This document shows positions 7,158 to 14,589 of a stretch of DNA of 21,013 nt, in pieces. A program made the position numbers and the translations under genes. The notes beneath the pieces are model-generated. The model had not been told where the DNA came from. It saw only the letters and a program-made list of their open reading frames with translations, and searched no databases. Source of the stretch: Acidilobaceae archaeon UBA162 (lineage in GTDB: Archaea; Thermoproteota; Thermoprotei_A; Sulfolobales; Acidilobaceae); NCBI GenBank assembly GCA_002496425.1, contig DAJS01000001.1, positions 38,061 to 59,073 on the forward strand. Direction: 5' to 3'. Every line of letters begins with the position of its first letter. Position 1 is the first letter of the stretch.

Positions 7158-8413
7158 AACTCCGTCCCCCTGACCTCTGACTCCTTGGCTGATGCTAGAC
7201 GCTTAAGCGTGGTATAGCCCAGGGCCTCAAAGATCTGGGGCATTGAGAACACCAACCTGCCATCATGTTCATAAGCCAGTGGCACATTGTTAACTAGACC
7301 CACGAACTTTAGCGCCCTCCACAGTATGTAGAGCGGTGGCCTGAGGTCTGATCTGACCTTAAATCCCTGGATTCCTAACACCGACATATATGTTGATATC
7401 CTCTCCCATGAGCTCACCATGTTATTGAGCTCGACTGCCAGGCTGTTAAGTAGACTTTGCACCTGTGGATATTCAACCTCGTAGTCTGACAGCATGGCTG
7501 TGGCACCTCCTAGGCCCTCCAGGTCAAGCAACGCCATGAAGGCCCCAAGCAGCTCCCTGGGGTCATTTAGCGTCAGCTTGTCGGAGGCCACATATACCCC
7601 TCCAACGAAGTCCGTGACCTCAAGCTGCCTCCTTAGCCTAGGCTTCACATAGTTAAGGATGGATCTAGCCGCCCGCTTGAGCTCGTCCTCGTCCATTTCC
7701 GTTACCTTACGCGCTCCAAGGCCCTTAGTCTCTGGCCCCGCAAGGGCCTCGTCACAGCCTCCGGGATTACCAGTGATGCCGAGGTAGAAAGGGTCAAGTG
7801 TGACCTGCAGCGAGCTGCAGAGGGGCATCACGTGCGGTCTGTAAGCCTTAAGGGAGGTTAGCATCTCAAGCCTGATAGCCTCATCCTCACTTAATGAGTC
7901 AGCAACTATCCTGTCAAGACCACTAGGCCTCCCGTCCTTACCTATGTATTTGCTGGCATAGAGTGATGCCAGTAGCGCCACTGCGAGGTCAGGCTCTGGC
8001 CTGAGATCGTCTGATGCTCTAAGTATTAGCAGTAATGATGCTCCTAGGCTTCCGTCAACGGATATGTAAGTGGCGTTCACAGGAGGCGGCTCCCTGAGCC
8101 CTTGCGAGATCGCCAGGAGCGAGTCCCTCACCTGCTCGTTGTTATAGCCTAGGCTATCATAGCCGACGAGCACCGTAGGTTCTAAGACCTTAGCTGGCGG
8201 GTCAGGTGATGCTGAGAGAACAACGTTGAGCCCTTTCCTGACAAACAGAGAGAATAGCGCAGCTGATGTTATTAAAGCCTCAGGCGATGGAAGTGTGTAT
8301 ACCCTTATAATGCCCTCGTCCTTACCTGACTTAGCTAAGCTCTTGAATGCGTTCATGGCGCTCTGAAGTGAGCGATCTAGCGTGCTTCCAGGCTCTACTC
8401 TTAGCCCTATCAA
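7127..8413 (-). CDS. Cdc45/RecJ-like DHH-superfamily protein, catalytic motifs lost
   Basis: The gene sits between S15 and Pcc1, where archaea encode a RecJ/Cdc45 homologue. The fold pattern is recognisable. LPSPEALITSAAL (41-53) stands where active RecJ proteins have DxDGxxSAA, and VGYDSLGY (83-90) stands where the DHH motif would be. Nearly all metal-binding Asp/His residues are gone, so nuclease activity is not expected. Crenarchaea have such inactive RecJ-derived proteins acting as the Cdc45 component that binds GINS and MCM in the replicative helicase; by analogy this is probably that subunit. The assignment rests on context plus motif placement, not on strong sequence identity. The start is TTG at 8413. 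A TATA-like CTAACTTTAT near 8451-8460 lies just after the S15 stop. At 428 residues it resembles the crenarchaeal proteins in length. Confidence 0.7.
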   Translation of the reverse strand: MIGLRVEPGSTLDRSLQSAMNAFKSLAKSGKDEGIIRVYTLPSPEALITSAALFSLFVRKGLNVVLSASPDPPAKVLEPTVLVGYDSLGYNNEQVRDSLLAISQGLREPPPVNATYISVDGSLGASLLLILRASDDLRPEPDLAVALLASLYASKYIGKDGRPSGLDRIVADSLSEDEAIRLEMLTSLKAYRPHVMPLCSSLQVTLDPFYLGITGNPGGCDEALAGPETKGLGARKVTEMDEDELKRAARSILNYVKPRLRRQLEVTDFVGGVYVASDKLTLNDPRELLGAFMALLDLEGLGGATAMLSDYEVEYPQVQSLLNSLAVELNNMVSSWERISTYMSVLGIQGFKVRSDLRPPLYILWRALKFVGLVNNVPLAYEHDGRLVFSMPQIFEALGYTTLKRLASAKESEVRGTELWLAPPQGAS

Positions 8414-8467
8414 AGCCAGTTGTCCCAGTAGAAGCTGTTGATCTCAGAGGATAAAGTTAGAGCTGCC

Positions 8468-8926
8468 TTAGCTGGTGCCAGCCACGATGAGCCTAGCCTT
8501 CTCTGGGTCGTACTCCCAGTCGGGCGGCAGCTTGCCAACCTCCTTATAGTACTTAGCAAGCCTTCTTATCTTGGACTCTATCAGCACTAAGCCCCTGGCG
8601 CTGTCAGTGTCTTTAGGGTGCTCCTGCAGGTGCCTCCTCAGGTTGACCGCACGCTTCATTAGGTTGAAGAGATCCTCAGGAATCTTAGGCGCTAGGCCCT
8701 TCTCTTCAAGGACCTGCGTGATGCTCTTGCCAAGTATTGGTTTGACCAGCGGCACGCCGAACTGATCCCTCAATATCATCCCTACCTGGCTGGGAGTGTA
8801 ACCCTTCTGGGCAAGCTGCTCAATTATGACCTCTATCTCGTCCGGGCCCAGCCCAAGCCATGAGGGAGGCTGCGGGTGGGCTGGCCTTGTTGAGTGCGAA
8901 CGCCCTCTCTTAGTCTTCTTATGCAT
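8468..8926 (-). CDS. rps15: Small-subunit ribosomal protein S15 (uS15)
   Basis: This is the 152-residue archaeal/eukaryotic form: an N-terminal extension with HKKTKRGRSHSTRP and PPSWLG, then EVIIEQLAQKGYTPSQVGMI, then the S15 core with NLRRHLQEHPKDTDSARGL and the SKIRRLAKYYK helix that contacts 16S rRNA helix 22. The ATG at 8926 is the only sensible start, and AGGGGT lies about 10 bases upstream. A promoter TATA at 8960-8968 gives a leader of about 12 bases. The gene is divergent from S3Ae, with 114 bases between the two starts. Confidence 0.98.
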   Translation of the reverse strand: MHKKTKRGRSHSTRPAHPQPPSWLGLGPDEIEVIIEQLAQKGYTPSQVGMILRDQFGVPLVKPILGKSITQVLEEKGLAPKIPEDLFNLMKRAVNLRRHLQEHPKDTDSARGLVLIESKIRRLAKYYKEVGKLPPDWEYDPEKARLIVAGTS

Positions 8927-8959
8927 AGCCTTGACCCCTAGAGCTCCAGCTCAGACCTC

Positions 8960-8968
8960 GTTTTAAGC
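8960..8968 (-). promoter_or_regulatory. TATA box of the S15 gene
   Basis: The minus strand reads GCTTAAAAC, centred 26 bases upstream of a predicted start near 8938. Confidence 0.6.
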
Positions 8969-8998
8969 GTTGATGACAGGGCCTCGCGCCTAACAGAA

Positions 8999-9006
8999 CT
9001 TTTAAC
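8999..9006 (+). promoter_or_regulatory. TATA box of the S3Ae gene
   Basis: CTTTTAAC predicts a start near 9029, so the leader is about 12 bases and contains GGTG 7 bases before the TTG start. The S15 and S3Ae promoters are only about 35 bases apart, centre to centre, and fire outward. Confidence 0.55.
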
Positions 9007-9040
9007 TCCGAGCCTTTTGTAAAGGAACCGGTGTCAAGAG

Positions 9041-9694
9041 TTGCCAAGACCTAGGCCAGCGGCCAGGGAGGCCTGGAAGCTGAAGAAATGGTACGACGTA
9101 GTTGCCCCTGAAGTCTTCGGTAAGGCCACCATAGCTACCGTGCCAGCTCTCGACCCGTCACAGCTGATAAAGAGAACTGTGGAGATAACGCTTTATGACA
9201 TAACGGGTGACTTCACACATGTCAACACCAAGCTCAAGTTCCAGATATATAGGGTTGATGGAACCACAGCCTTCACTTACGTTAAGGGCATTGAGATGAT
9301 GAGGGACTACCTTAGGAGCCTTACCAGGAGGAGGAGCAGCAAGATAGCCCTCATACATGACGTGACCACCAAGGACGGCGTCCCAGTAAGGGTAACCATA
9401 GTTACCTGGACTCAGTTCAGGTGCAAGACAAGCCAGAACAAGGCCATAAGGACCTTCATGAAGGAGGTACTTGACACTCGCGTGCCGCAGATGACCTTCG
9501 ATGACTTCGTTAGAGCTGCCACCTTTAGTGACCAGGAGGGGAGCCTAGCTCAGGAGGCCTTCATGAAGGTCAAGAAGGTCTGCTCAATAAGGAAGGTCGA
9601 GGTGGCCAAGGTAAAGGTACTAGGCACGCCACCCTACGTGTCCTCATCAATGTCCCAGGTCCAGCCTCAGGAGGTTCCAGCTTCTAGCGCTTAA
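9041..9694 (+). CDS. rps3ae: Small-subunit ribosomal protein S3Ae (eS1)
   Basis: The 217-residue protein matches eS1/S3Ae throughout: WKLKKWYDVVAPEVFG (12-27), the beta-rich core with NTKLKFQIYRVDG, LRSLTRRRSSKI, WTQFRCKTSQNKAIR, and the C-terminal FMKVKKVCSIRKVEVAKVKV. It is a platform protein of the small subunit found only in archaea and eukaryotes. The start is TTG at 9041 with a GGTG ribosome-binding site; the GTG ten bases upstream is in another frame and hits a stop. The last about 20 residues are a low-complexity Ser/Pro/Gln tail. Confidence 0.97.
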   Translation: MPRPRPAAREAWKLKKWYDVVAPEVFGKATIATVPALDPSQLIKRTVEITLYDITGDFTHVNTKLKFQIYRVDGTTAFTYVKGIEMMRDYLRSLTRRRSSKIALIHDVTTKDGVPVRVTIVTWTQFRCKTSQNKAIRTFMKEVLDTRVPQMTFDDFVRAATFSDQEGSLAQEAFMKVKKVCSIRKVEVAKVKVLGTPPYVSSSMSQVQPQEVPASSA

Positions 9695-9757
9695 GCACCT
9701 CCAACATTACGTATAGCACTTAACGCCTGCAACACGGCCTTTGTTTGGGAAGCAAGA

Positions 9758-11581
9758 ATGGCTACTGACCAGCGGAGTCTAAGGCAGCCAATAGTTGTCG
9801 TCCTTGGGCACGTAGATCATGGTAAGACATCGCTCCTAGATAAGATAAGAAGCACCGCGGTGGCCGCTAAGGAGGCCGGAGCAATAACCCAACACATAGG
9901 CGCTAGCGTAGTCCCAGCTGACGTTATCGAACAGATAGCTGAGCCTCTCAAGAGGGTTGTACCTGTTAAGCTTACCATACCAGGCCTGCTCTTCATAGAT
10001 ACGCCAGGCCATGAGCTGTTCTCAAACCTGAGGAGACGTGGCGGTAGCGTTGCTGACTTTGCCATACTTGTTGTTGATGTGAGTAAGGGGTTTCAGAGCC
10101 AGACCTATGAGAGCCTGGATCTGTTAATATCGAGGAAGGTCCCGTTCCTGGTAGCCGCAAATAAAATAGACAGGATACCCGGCTGGCAGTCATATCCTGA
10201 CACGCCTTTCCTAGAGTCGTACCAGAGGCAGAGCGAGCAGGCCAAGAGGGAGCTCGAGGAGGCCGTCTATGGCAAGGTCGTACTGCCCCTGAGCGAACAG
10301 GGCTTCAGCGCTGACCTCTACCTCAGAATAAAGGACTTCACAAAGACAGTTGCCGTCGTCCCAGTCTCAGCTAAGACTGGAGAGGGCATAGCTGACCTGT
10401 TGGCAGTGCTGGCAGGGCTCGCGCAGCAGTACCTTAAAAAGAGGCTCATGTATGCCGAGGGGCCGGCCAAGGGCTCGGTGCTCGAAGTCAAGGAGGTACC
10501 AGGGCTTGGTACAGTAATCGATGCGATAATATACGACGGCGTGATAAAGGAGGGTGACATAATAGTTCTGAATGGCAAGAACGGTCCTATAGTGACTAGC
10601 GTCAGGAGCCTGCTAATGCCAGCCCCACTCAATGACCTGAGAGTCAAGGGCGTTAAGTTCATCAATGTGCCCGAGGTCAGGGCGGCTGCAGGTGTCAGGA
10701 TAGCGGCCGCTGGCCTTGAGGACGCGCTAGCGGGCTCCAGCTTACAGGTAGCCAGGGATCAGCAGGAGGCCAAGGACATAGCTGAGAAGCTCAGGAGCGA
10801 GGTACACGAGCTCATATTCAAGAAGGAGAGCGATGGTGTTGTAGTTAAGGCTGACACGTTAGGCACGCTTGAGGCGCTGCTTGAGGCGCTGAGCCGCGAG
10901 GGGGTGCCTGTAAGGGTAGCAGATGTTGGTAACGTGAGCAAGACAGACGTTATCGAGGCGGAGTTCAGTAAGAGGAAGGACAGATCCCTTGGCGCCGTGT
11001 TGGCCTTCAATGTCAAGGTACTGCCTGAGGCCGAGGAGGAGGCGGCTAAGGCTGGCATCAAGGTGTTCAGCGCCAACGTAATCTACCATTTGCTTGACGA
11101 GTACAGAGAGTGGAGGCAGAGGCTGAAGGAGGAGGAGCTTAGAGAGAGACTTGACAAGATAGTGAGACCAGGCAAGTTTATAGTAATACCTGGCTACGTG
11201 TTCAGGAGGAGCGACCCAGCAATTGTTGGGGTTGAGGTTCAGGGTGGCGTGCTGAGGCCTGGCTATCCGCTAATAACGGAACGCGGCAGGGAGTTAGGAA
11301 GGATACTTGCCATAAAGGACAATGACAAGAGCCTTGACATGGCTAGGACAGGCTCTAAGGTAGCGGTATCGATAGAGGGCAAGGTCATGGTTGGCAGACA
11401 AGTTAATGAGGGCGAGGTAGTCTACACTGATGTCCCCTTCGACCATGCTATTAAGCTTGTCACTGAGTTCAGGAACGTGATAGGAAAGGATGAACTGGAG
11501 GTGCTTAAGGAGATAGCTGAGCTCAAGAGAAAGCTTGGCCAAAAGGAGTTCCTGCTGGTACTTAACAGGCTCCAGAGCTGA
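9758..11581 (+). CDS. infB: Translation initiation factor aIF5B/IF2
   Basis: This GTPase promotes subunit joining during initiation. The 607-residue protein is the compact archaeal form without the long eukaryotic N-terminus. G1 GHVDHGKTS is at 17-25, G3 DTPGH at 81-85, G4 NKID at 135-138 and G5 SAK near 206. Domain II (AKGSVLEVKEVPGLGTVIDAI), domain III (VKADTLGTLEALLEAL) and the C-terminal barrel with PGYVFRRSDPAIVGVEV follow. The ATG at 9758 has GGGA about 9 bases upstream. S3Ae ends 63 bases before it; a weak TATA-like stretch near 9707-9715 may give it a separate promoter. Confidence 0.98.
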   Translation: MATDQRSLRQPIVVVLGHVDHGKTSLLDKIRSTAVAAKEAGAITQHIGASVVPADVIEQIAEPLKRVVPVKLTIPGLLFIDTPGHELFSNLRRRGGSVADFAILVVDVSKGFQSQTYESLDLLISRKVPFLVAANKIDRIPGWQSYPDTPFLESYQRQSEQAKRELEEAVYGKVVLPLSEQGFSADLYLRIKDFTKTVAVVPVSAKTGEGIADLLAVLAGLAQQYLKKRLMYAEGPAKGSVLEVKEVPGLGTVIDAIIYDGVIKEGDIIVLNGKNGPIVTSVRSLLMPAPLNDLRVKGVKFINVPEVRAAAGVRIAAAGLEDALAGSSLQVARDQQEAKDIAEKLRSEVHELIFKKESDGVVVKADTLGTLEALLEALSREGVPVRVADVGNVSKTDVIEAEFSKRKDRSLGAVLAFNVKVLPEAEEEAAKAGIKVFSANVIYHLLDEYREWRQRLKEEELRERLDKIVRPGKFIVIPGYVFRRSDPAIVGVEVQGGVLRPGYPLITERGRELGRILAIKDNDKSLDMARTGSKVAVSIEGKVMVGRQVNEGEVVYTDVPFDHAIKLVTEFRNVIGKDELEVLKEIAELKRKLGQKEFLLVLNRLQS

Positions 11582-11633
11582 GCTCTTTCGTGTTGATAGA
11601 AACCCTTCTACATACACTTATCATATGGGCATT

Positions 11634-11676
11634 AAGAGAACGCTGAGCAATAGGCCTTAGACCTTAGCGTTCTCTT
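11634..11676. repeat. Long inverted repeat: 14-bp stem, 15-base loop
   Basis: AAGAGAACGCTGAG (11634-11647) pairs with CTTAGCGTTCTCTT (11663-11676). Eleven outer pairs are perfect and the stem continues inward with one G-T pair. In either direction the distal arm ends in TTCTCTT, so it could act as a terminator for both infB (stop 53 bases away) and ndk. An RNA element or the trace of a mobile element's end are alternatives. Confidence 0.75.
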
Positions 11677-11791
11677 CTATAAAGAACCAGATCGTTAAGA
11701 TAGCTAAGGGATACGGCGTCCCAATAATCTTGTTTAGCCCAGCTAATACCTAACCCCACTTGCTCTGTTCACAGTTGAAGAATTATCCAAC

Positions 11792-11828
11792 CAGATGAGG
11801 GCTATGCCCAAAGGTGGGCGACCATCTG
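11792..11828. repeat. Nested hairpin
   Basis: CAGATG (11792-11797) pairs with CATCTG (11823-11828), and inside it GCCCA (11806-11810) pairs with TGGGC (11815-11819) around an AAGG loop. The asymmetric internal loop (8 against 3 bases) resembles a bulged or kinked stem. Function unknown; it could be a small RNA or part of the ndk 3' end. Confidence 0.55.
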
Positions 11829-11883
11829 AGAGCTAAGTCCCTATACCTGGCCATGAGTAAGCGCATAGAAGCGAACGGCGGCC

Positions 11884-12303
11884 CTAAGCCACATAGTCCT
11901 CAGGGCTGAAAATTATCTTTGACTCCCTCTCAAAGCTCTCGGGCGAGTCACTGGCATGAACTACGTTCTCCTGTATCGACAGGGCGAAGTCGCCCCTTAT
12001 GGTACCTGGTGGTGCCTTCCTGCCGTCAGTGGGCCCTATCATCTGCCTAACGACACTTATGGCGGAGTCGCCCTCCAATACCATGGCAACTATTGGACCA
12101 CTAGTTATGAACTCCACAAGATCCTTATAGAACGGCTTGTCTGCGTGAACGGAGTAGAAGTCCATGGCCTTCTCCCTGCTCATCCGAAGTATTTTGAGAG
12201 CCACCAGCTTGAGTCCTTTGCGCTCAAACCTGGATATCACTTCGCCCACGAGACCTCTCCTAACACCATCCGGCTTGACAAGTACCAGAGTTCTCTCAAT
12301 CAT
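11884..12303 (-). CDS. ndk: Nucleoside diphosphate kinase
   Basis: The enzyme balances NTP and dNTP pools by transferring a gamma phosphate through a phosphohistidine. The 139-residue protein is full length: ERTLVLVKPDGVRRG (3-17, with K10), FYKDLVEFITSGP, and the active-site H116 in NVVHASDS, followed by the usual C-terminal SPEDYV-type end. The ATG at 12303 follows a leader with GGGGC about 9 bases upstream. A TATA-like AAACTAATAA near 12337-12346 would place the start about 13 bases before the ATG. The gene is divergent from the next operon. Confidence 0.98.
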   Translation of the reverse strand: MIERTLVLVKPDGVRRGLVGEVISRFERKGLKLVALKILRMSREKAMDFYSVHADKPFYKDLVEFITSGPIVAMVLEGDSAISVVRQMIGPTDGRKAPPGTIRGDFALSIQENVVHASDSPESFERESKIIFSPEDYVA

Positions 12304-12445
12304 GGTCCTTGCCCCGTGTGAACCCAGCGAGACCTCGTTATTAGTTTAGCGGCATATATAGTGGTGTTATACTAGTACCCTTGAAACGCCAGTAATTGTT
12401 AACTCATTTAGCTTCCAACACCTAAAGAGCTGAGAGGAGTCAGTC

Positions 12446-13333
12446 ATGACTTCCAACAAGGTCAACGCCTTGAAGAGCTGGGTGCCGCTGCTTGATAGGC
12501 CAGCCAACTACTATGTAGTTCAACTTAATAATGCGAAGGTCGCAGTTGATGCCGGCGTTGAGAGATCCAGTGAGCTAGCCAGCGCTGACTATGTACTTCT
12601 GACGCACTGGCACTGGGATCATGTCCTTGGCCTGGCTAGGACAGGCTACATAGGCAGAGTGTGTGCCAGCGAGACCACGCTGAGACACCTACAGGGCGAG
12701 CCGCCCAAGTTCGAGGGCGCTGAGGCACTGAGGCAGGCCTTTAAGGCCCTACCGCCTGAGGCCATACCATTAGCGTCAATGAGCATAAGCTACACAAGGG
12801 AGGCGATAGAGTACATTAAGGGCGGCCACGTTGAGCTGTTGAGCCTTAAGGAATGCGAGCCTATAGTCAGTGGTCTCGTCAAGCCTATCAGCTGCCCTGG
12901 ACACACTGACGACCATGTGTGCTATATAATAGATGAGATGGCCTTCGTGGGCGACATGATAAACCCCGGCGGAGGTTTGTCGATACTGAGCCTGCCTCAA
13001 TACATAAAGTCTTGGATAGCCCTGGCCTCGGATACATCATGGACTACTGTTATGCCAGGCCATGGGGATTCTGTGGGCCGCCGAGAGGTGCTGAACCTCG
13101 TTACAGATGAGATAATATCTAAAATGAGGAGAATGTTAAGGCTTTACTCGTTCCTAAATGAGGCCCCCAGGCCACTGAGTCAGTACCTGGACTTGCTTTA
13201 CCCAAATACCAGCCCACTTATAAAGTGGGTCGGCGCGCGCAGTCTGGTAGGCTATGCTGTCTCGCTGGCAGAGCTAGGCCTTGTTGAGCTTAATACCTCG
13301 AGCTCTCCTTGGCTTGTAAGGGCCCTTCGTTGA
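12446..13333 (+). CDS. Metallo-beta-lactamase-fold hydrolase
   Basis: The 295-residue protein carries the full metal-binding set: H54, H56, D58 and H59 in THWHWDH, H153 in CPGHTDDH, D170 in VGDM and H206 in MPGHGD. That predicts a two-metal hydrolase of the glyoxalase-II/LACTB2-like type. The C-terminal about 80 residues form a helical region such as LACTB2-like proteins have. There is no signal peptide, so it is cytosolic. Substrate is unknown: a thioester, phosphodiester or RNA are all possible. The ATG at 12446 has a strong Shine-Dalgarno (GAGAGGAGT, about 6-8 bases upstream), unlike the leaderless neighbours. A TATA-like TTATACTAG lies at 12367-12375. The stop overlaps the next start (TTGA), making this the first gene of a coupled operon. 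Confidence 0.85.
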   Translation: MTSNKVNALKSWVPLLDRPANYYVVQLNNAKVAVDAGVERSSELASADYVLLTHWHWDHVLGLARTGYIGRVCASETTLRHLQGEPPKFEGAEALRQAFKALPPEAIPLASMSISYTREAIEYIKGGHVELLSLKECEPIVSGLVKPISCPGHTDDHVCYIIDEMAFVGDMINPGGGLSILSLPQYIKSWIALASDTSWTTVMPGHGDSVGRREVLNLVTDEIISKMRRMLRLYSFLNEAPRPLSQYLDLLYPNTSPLIKWVGARSLVGYAVSLAELGLVELNTSSSPWLVRALR

Positions 13334-14589
13334 GGCCCACAAAGCTAGTCATTTTGGCAGCAGGCAAGGGCGAGAGGCTCCGTCCAATAACTGAGACTAG
13401 GCCAAAGCCTCTCATGCCCATACTCGGTGAGCCCTTGTTGTGCAGGCATCTGAGGAAGCTCGACAAGCTCATAAACCCTGATCAGGTGATAGTTGTAGTA
13501 TCATATATGAAGGATGCCATAGCCGAGCAGGCCTCTAAATGCTATGGTGGTAGGCTGAACATAGTTGACCAGGGCGAGGAGAAGGGAACCGGGGACGCGA
13601 TACTCAAGGCTATGGAGGCTGGGGGTGAAGGCACCTATATAATAATGTACGGTGACCTTTACCTGACAGATGCTGCCTACAAGGCTATAGCCTCGTTGAT
13701 GCCATACTCTCTGTTGGCCTCAGCAGTTGATGATCCATGGAACTATGGTGTTCTTGAGCTTTCAGGTGGCAGGGTTTCAAGAGTAATAGAGAAGCCGCCG
13801 AAGGGATCCATTACTTCAAACTTGGTCTACAGCGGCGCTCTTGCTGTAGACTATGAGTTTGTGAAGTACCTTAAGGCCCTGAAGCCATCACCCAGAAGCG
13901 AGCTCGAAGTCACAGACGCCATAACCGAGGCCGCCAAGAGTGTTGACTTTTACCTGACAACAATTGAAAGGTCCGAGTGGCTTGATATAGGAACTCCTTG
14001 GAGCTACCTCTTAGCTATCAGGCGTGAACTGAGCCTGCTCAAGGGCTCTACGATAAGAGGTGAAGTGCATTCCACAGCCATCATTGAGGGGCCCGTGATT
14101 GTCGAGGATGGGGCCAAGGTAGGTCAGTACACCGTAATCGAGGGGCCTGCCTACATAGGGCCTGAGGCTAAGGTAGGTCCTATGTCGCACATACGCCCCT
14201 ATACAGCTATACTGAGCGGAGCCAAGGTGGGCTACGCGGTTGAGGTGAAGGCGTCCATAATGTTTGAGCACTCGGCAGCCCCTCACCTCAACTATGTGGG
14301 TGACAGCATAATAGGGGAATATGTCAACCTTGGGGCTGGCACAGTAACTGCTAACCTCCGCTTTGACCATAGAACAGTTAAAATGACTGTTAGGGGCGAG
14401 AGGGTTGACACGGGTCTTAACAAGCTAGGAGCAATAATGGGGGGCCACTCACAGACTGGCATAAACGTGTCACTGATGCCAGGCGTTAAGGTTGGCTCCT
14501 ACGCTATCATATATCCGGGCTGCGTGGTGGCACGTGATGTAGGGTCAGGTGAAGTCTACAAGTGCAGTGGGGGTGGCATGGACAAGTGA
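13330..14589 (+). CDS. Bifunctional sugar-1-phosphate nucleotidyltransferase/acetyltransferase (GlmU/ST0452-like)
   Basis: Residues 1-235 form the nucleotidyltransferase domain: LAAGKGERLRP (9-19), PKPLMPILG, EKGTGDAI and YGDLY. Residues about 245-400 form a left-handed beta-helix with hexapeptide repeats (IEGPVIVEDGAKVGQ...). APHLNYVGDS holds the His that is catalytic in GlmU acetyltransferase, followed by GEYVNLGAGTVTANL. The architecture matches Sulfolobus ST0452-type enzymes that make UDP-GlcNAc/UDP-GalNAc or dTDP-glucose; the actual sugar cannot be told. An upstream in-frame TTG at 13309 would add seven residues. I prefer TTG at 13330, which overlaps the preceding stop as TTGA and puts the NTP signature at the family position. 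The stop overlaps the following GTG start as GTGA. Confidence 0.9.
   Translation: MRPTKLVILAAGKGERLRPITETRPKPLMPILGEPLLCRHLRKLDKLINPDQVIVVVSYMKDAIAEQASKCYGGRLNIVDQGEEKGTGDAILKAMEAGGEGTYIIMYGDLYLTDAAYKAIASLMPYSLLASAVDDPWNYGVLELSGGRVSRVIEKPPKGSITSNLVYSGALAVDYEFVKYLKALKPSPRSELEVTDAITEAAKSVDFYLTTIERSEWLDIGTPWSYLLAIRRELSLLKGSTIRGEVHSTAIIEGPVIVEDGAKVGQYTVIEGPAYIGPEAKVGPMSHIRPYTAILSGAKVGYAVEVKASIMFEHSAAPHLNYVGDSIIGEYVNLGAGTVTANLRFDHRTVKMTVRGERVDTGLNKLGAIMGGHSQTGINVSLMPGVKVGSYAIIYPGCVVARDVGSGEVYKCSGGGMDK

Larger units (their letters stand above)
11582..11883. other. Intergenic region with two inverted repeats, no convincing gene
   Basis: This is the gap between converging infB and ndk. It holds a long hairpin (11634-11676) and a nested hairpin (11792-11828), described separately. 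A 29-codon open stretch, 11661-11747, ends in a stop and reads FSSIKNQIVKIAKGYGVPII in its middle. It loosely recalls a segment of IS200/IS605-type TnpB proteins, but it is too short to call a gene or a relic with confidence. Confidence 0.5.

Noticed and set aside
8971..9010. TGATGA suggestive of a C/D-box RNA between S15 and S3Ae
   Set aside because: The preceding base is wrong for box C, no CTGA box D follows at a proper distance, and the stretch is filled by two promoters.
14011..14370. Minus-strand frame within the GlmU-like gene
   Set aside because: Antisense shadow of the hexapeptide repeats; no promoter or ribosome-binding site.
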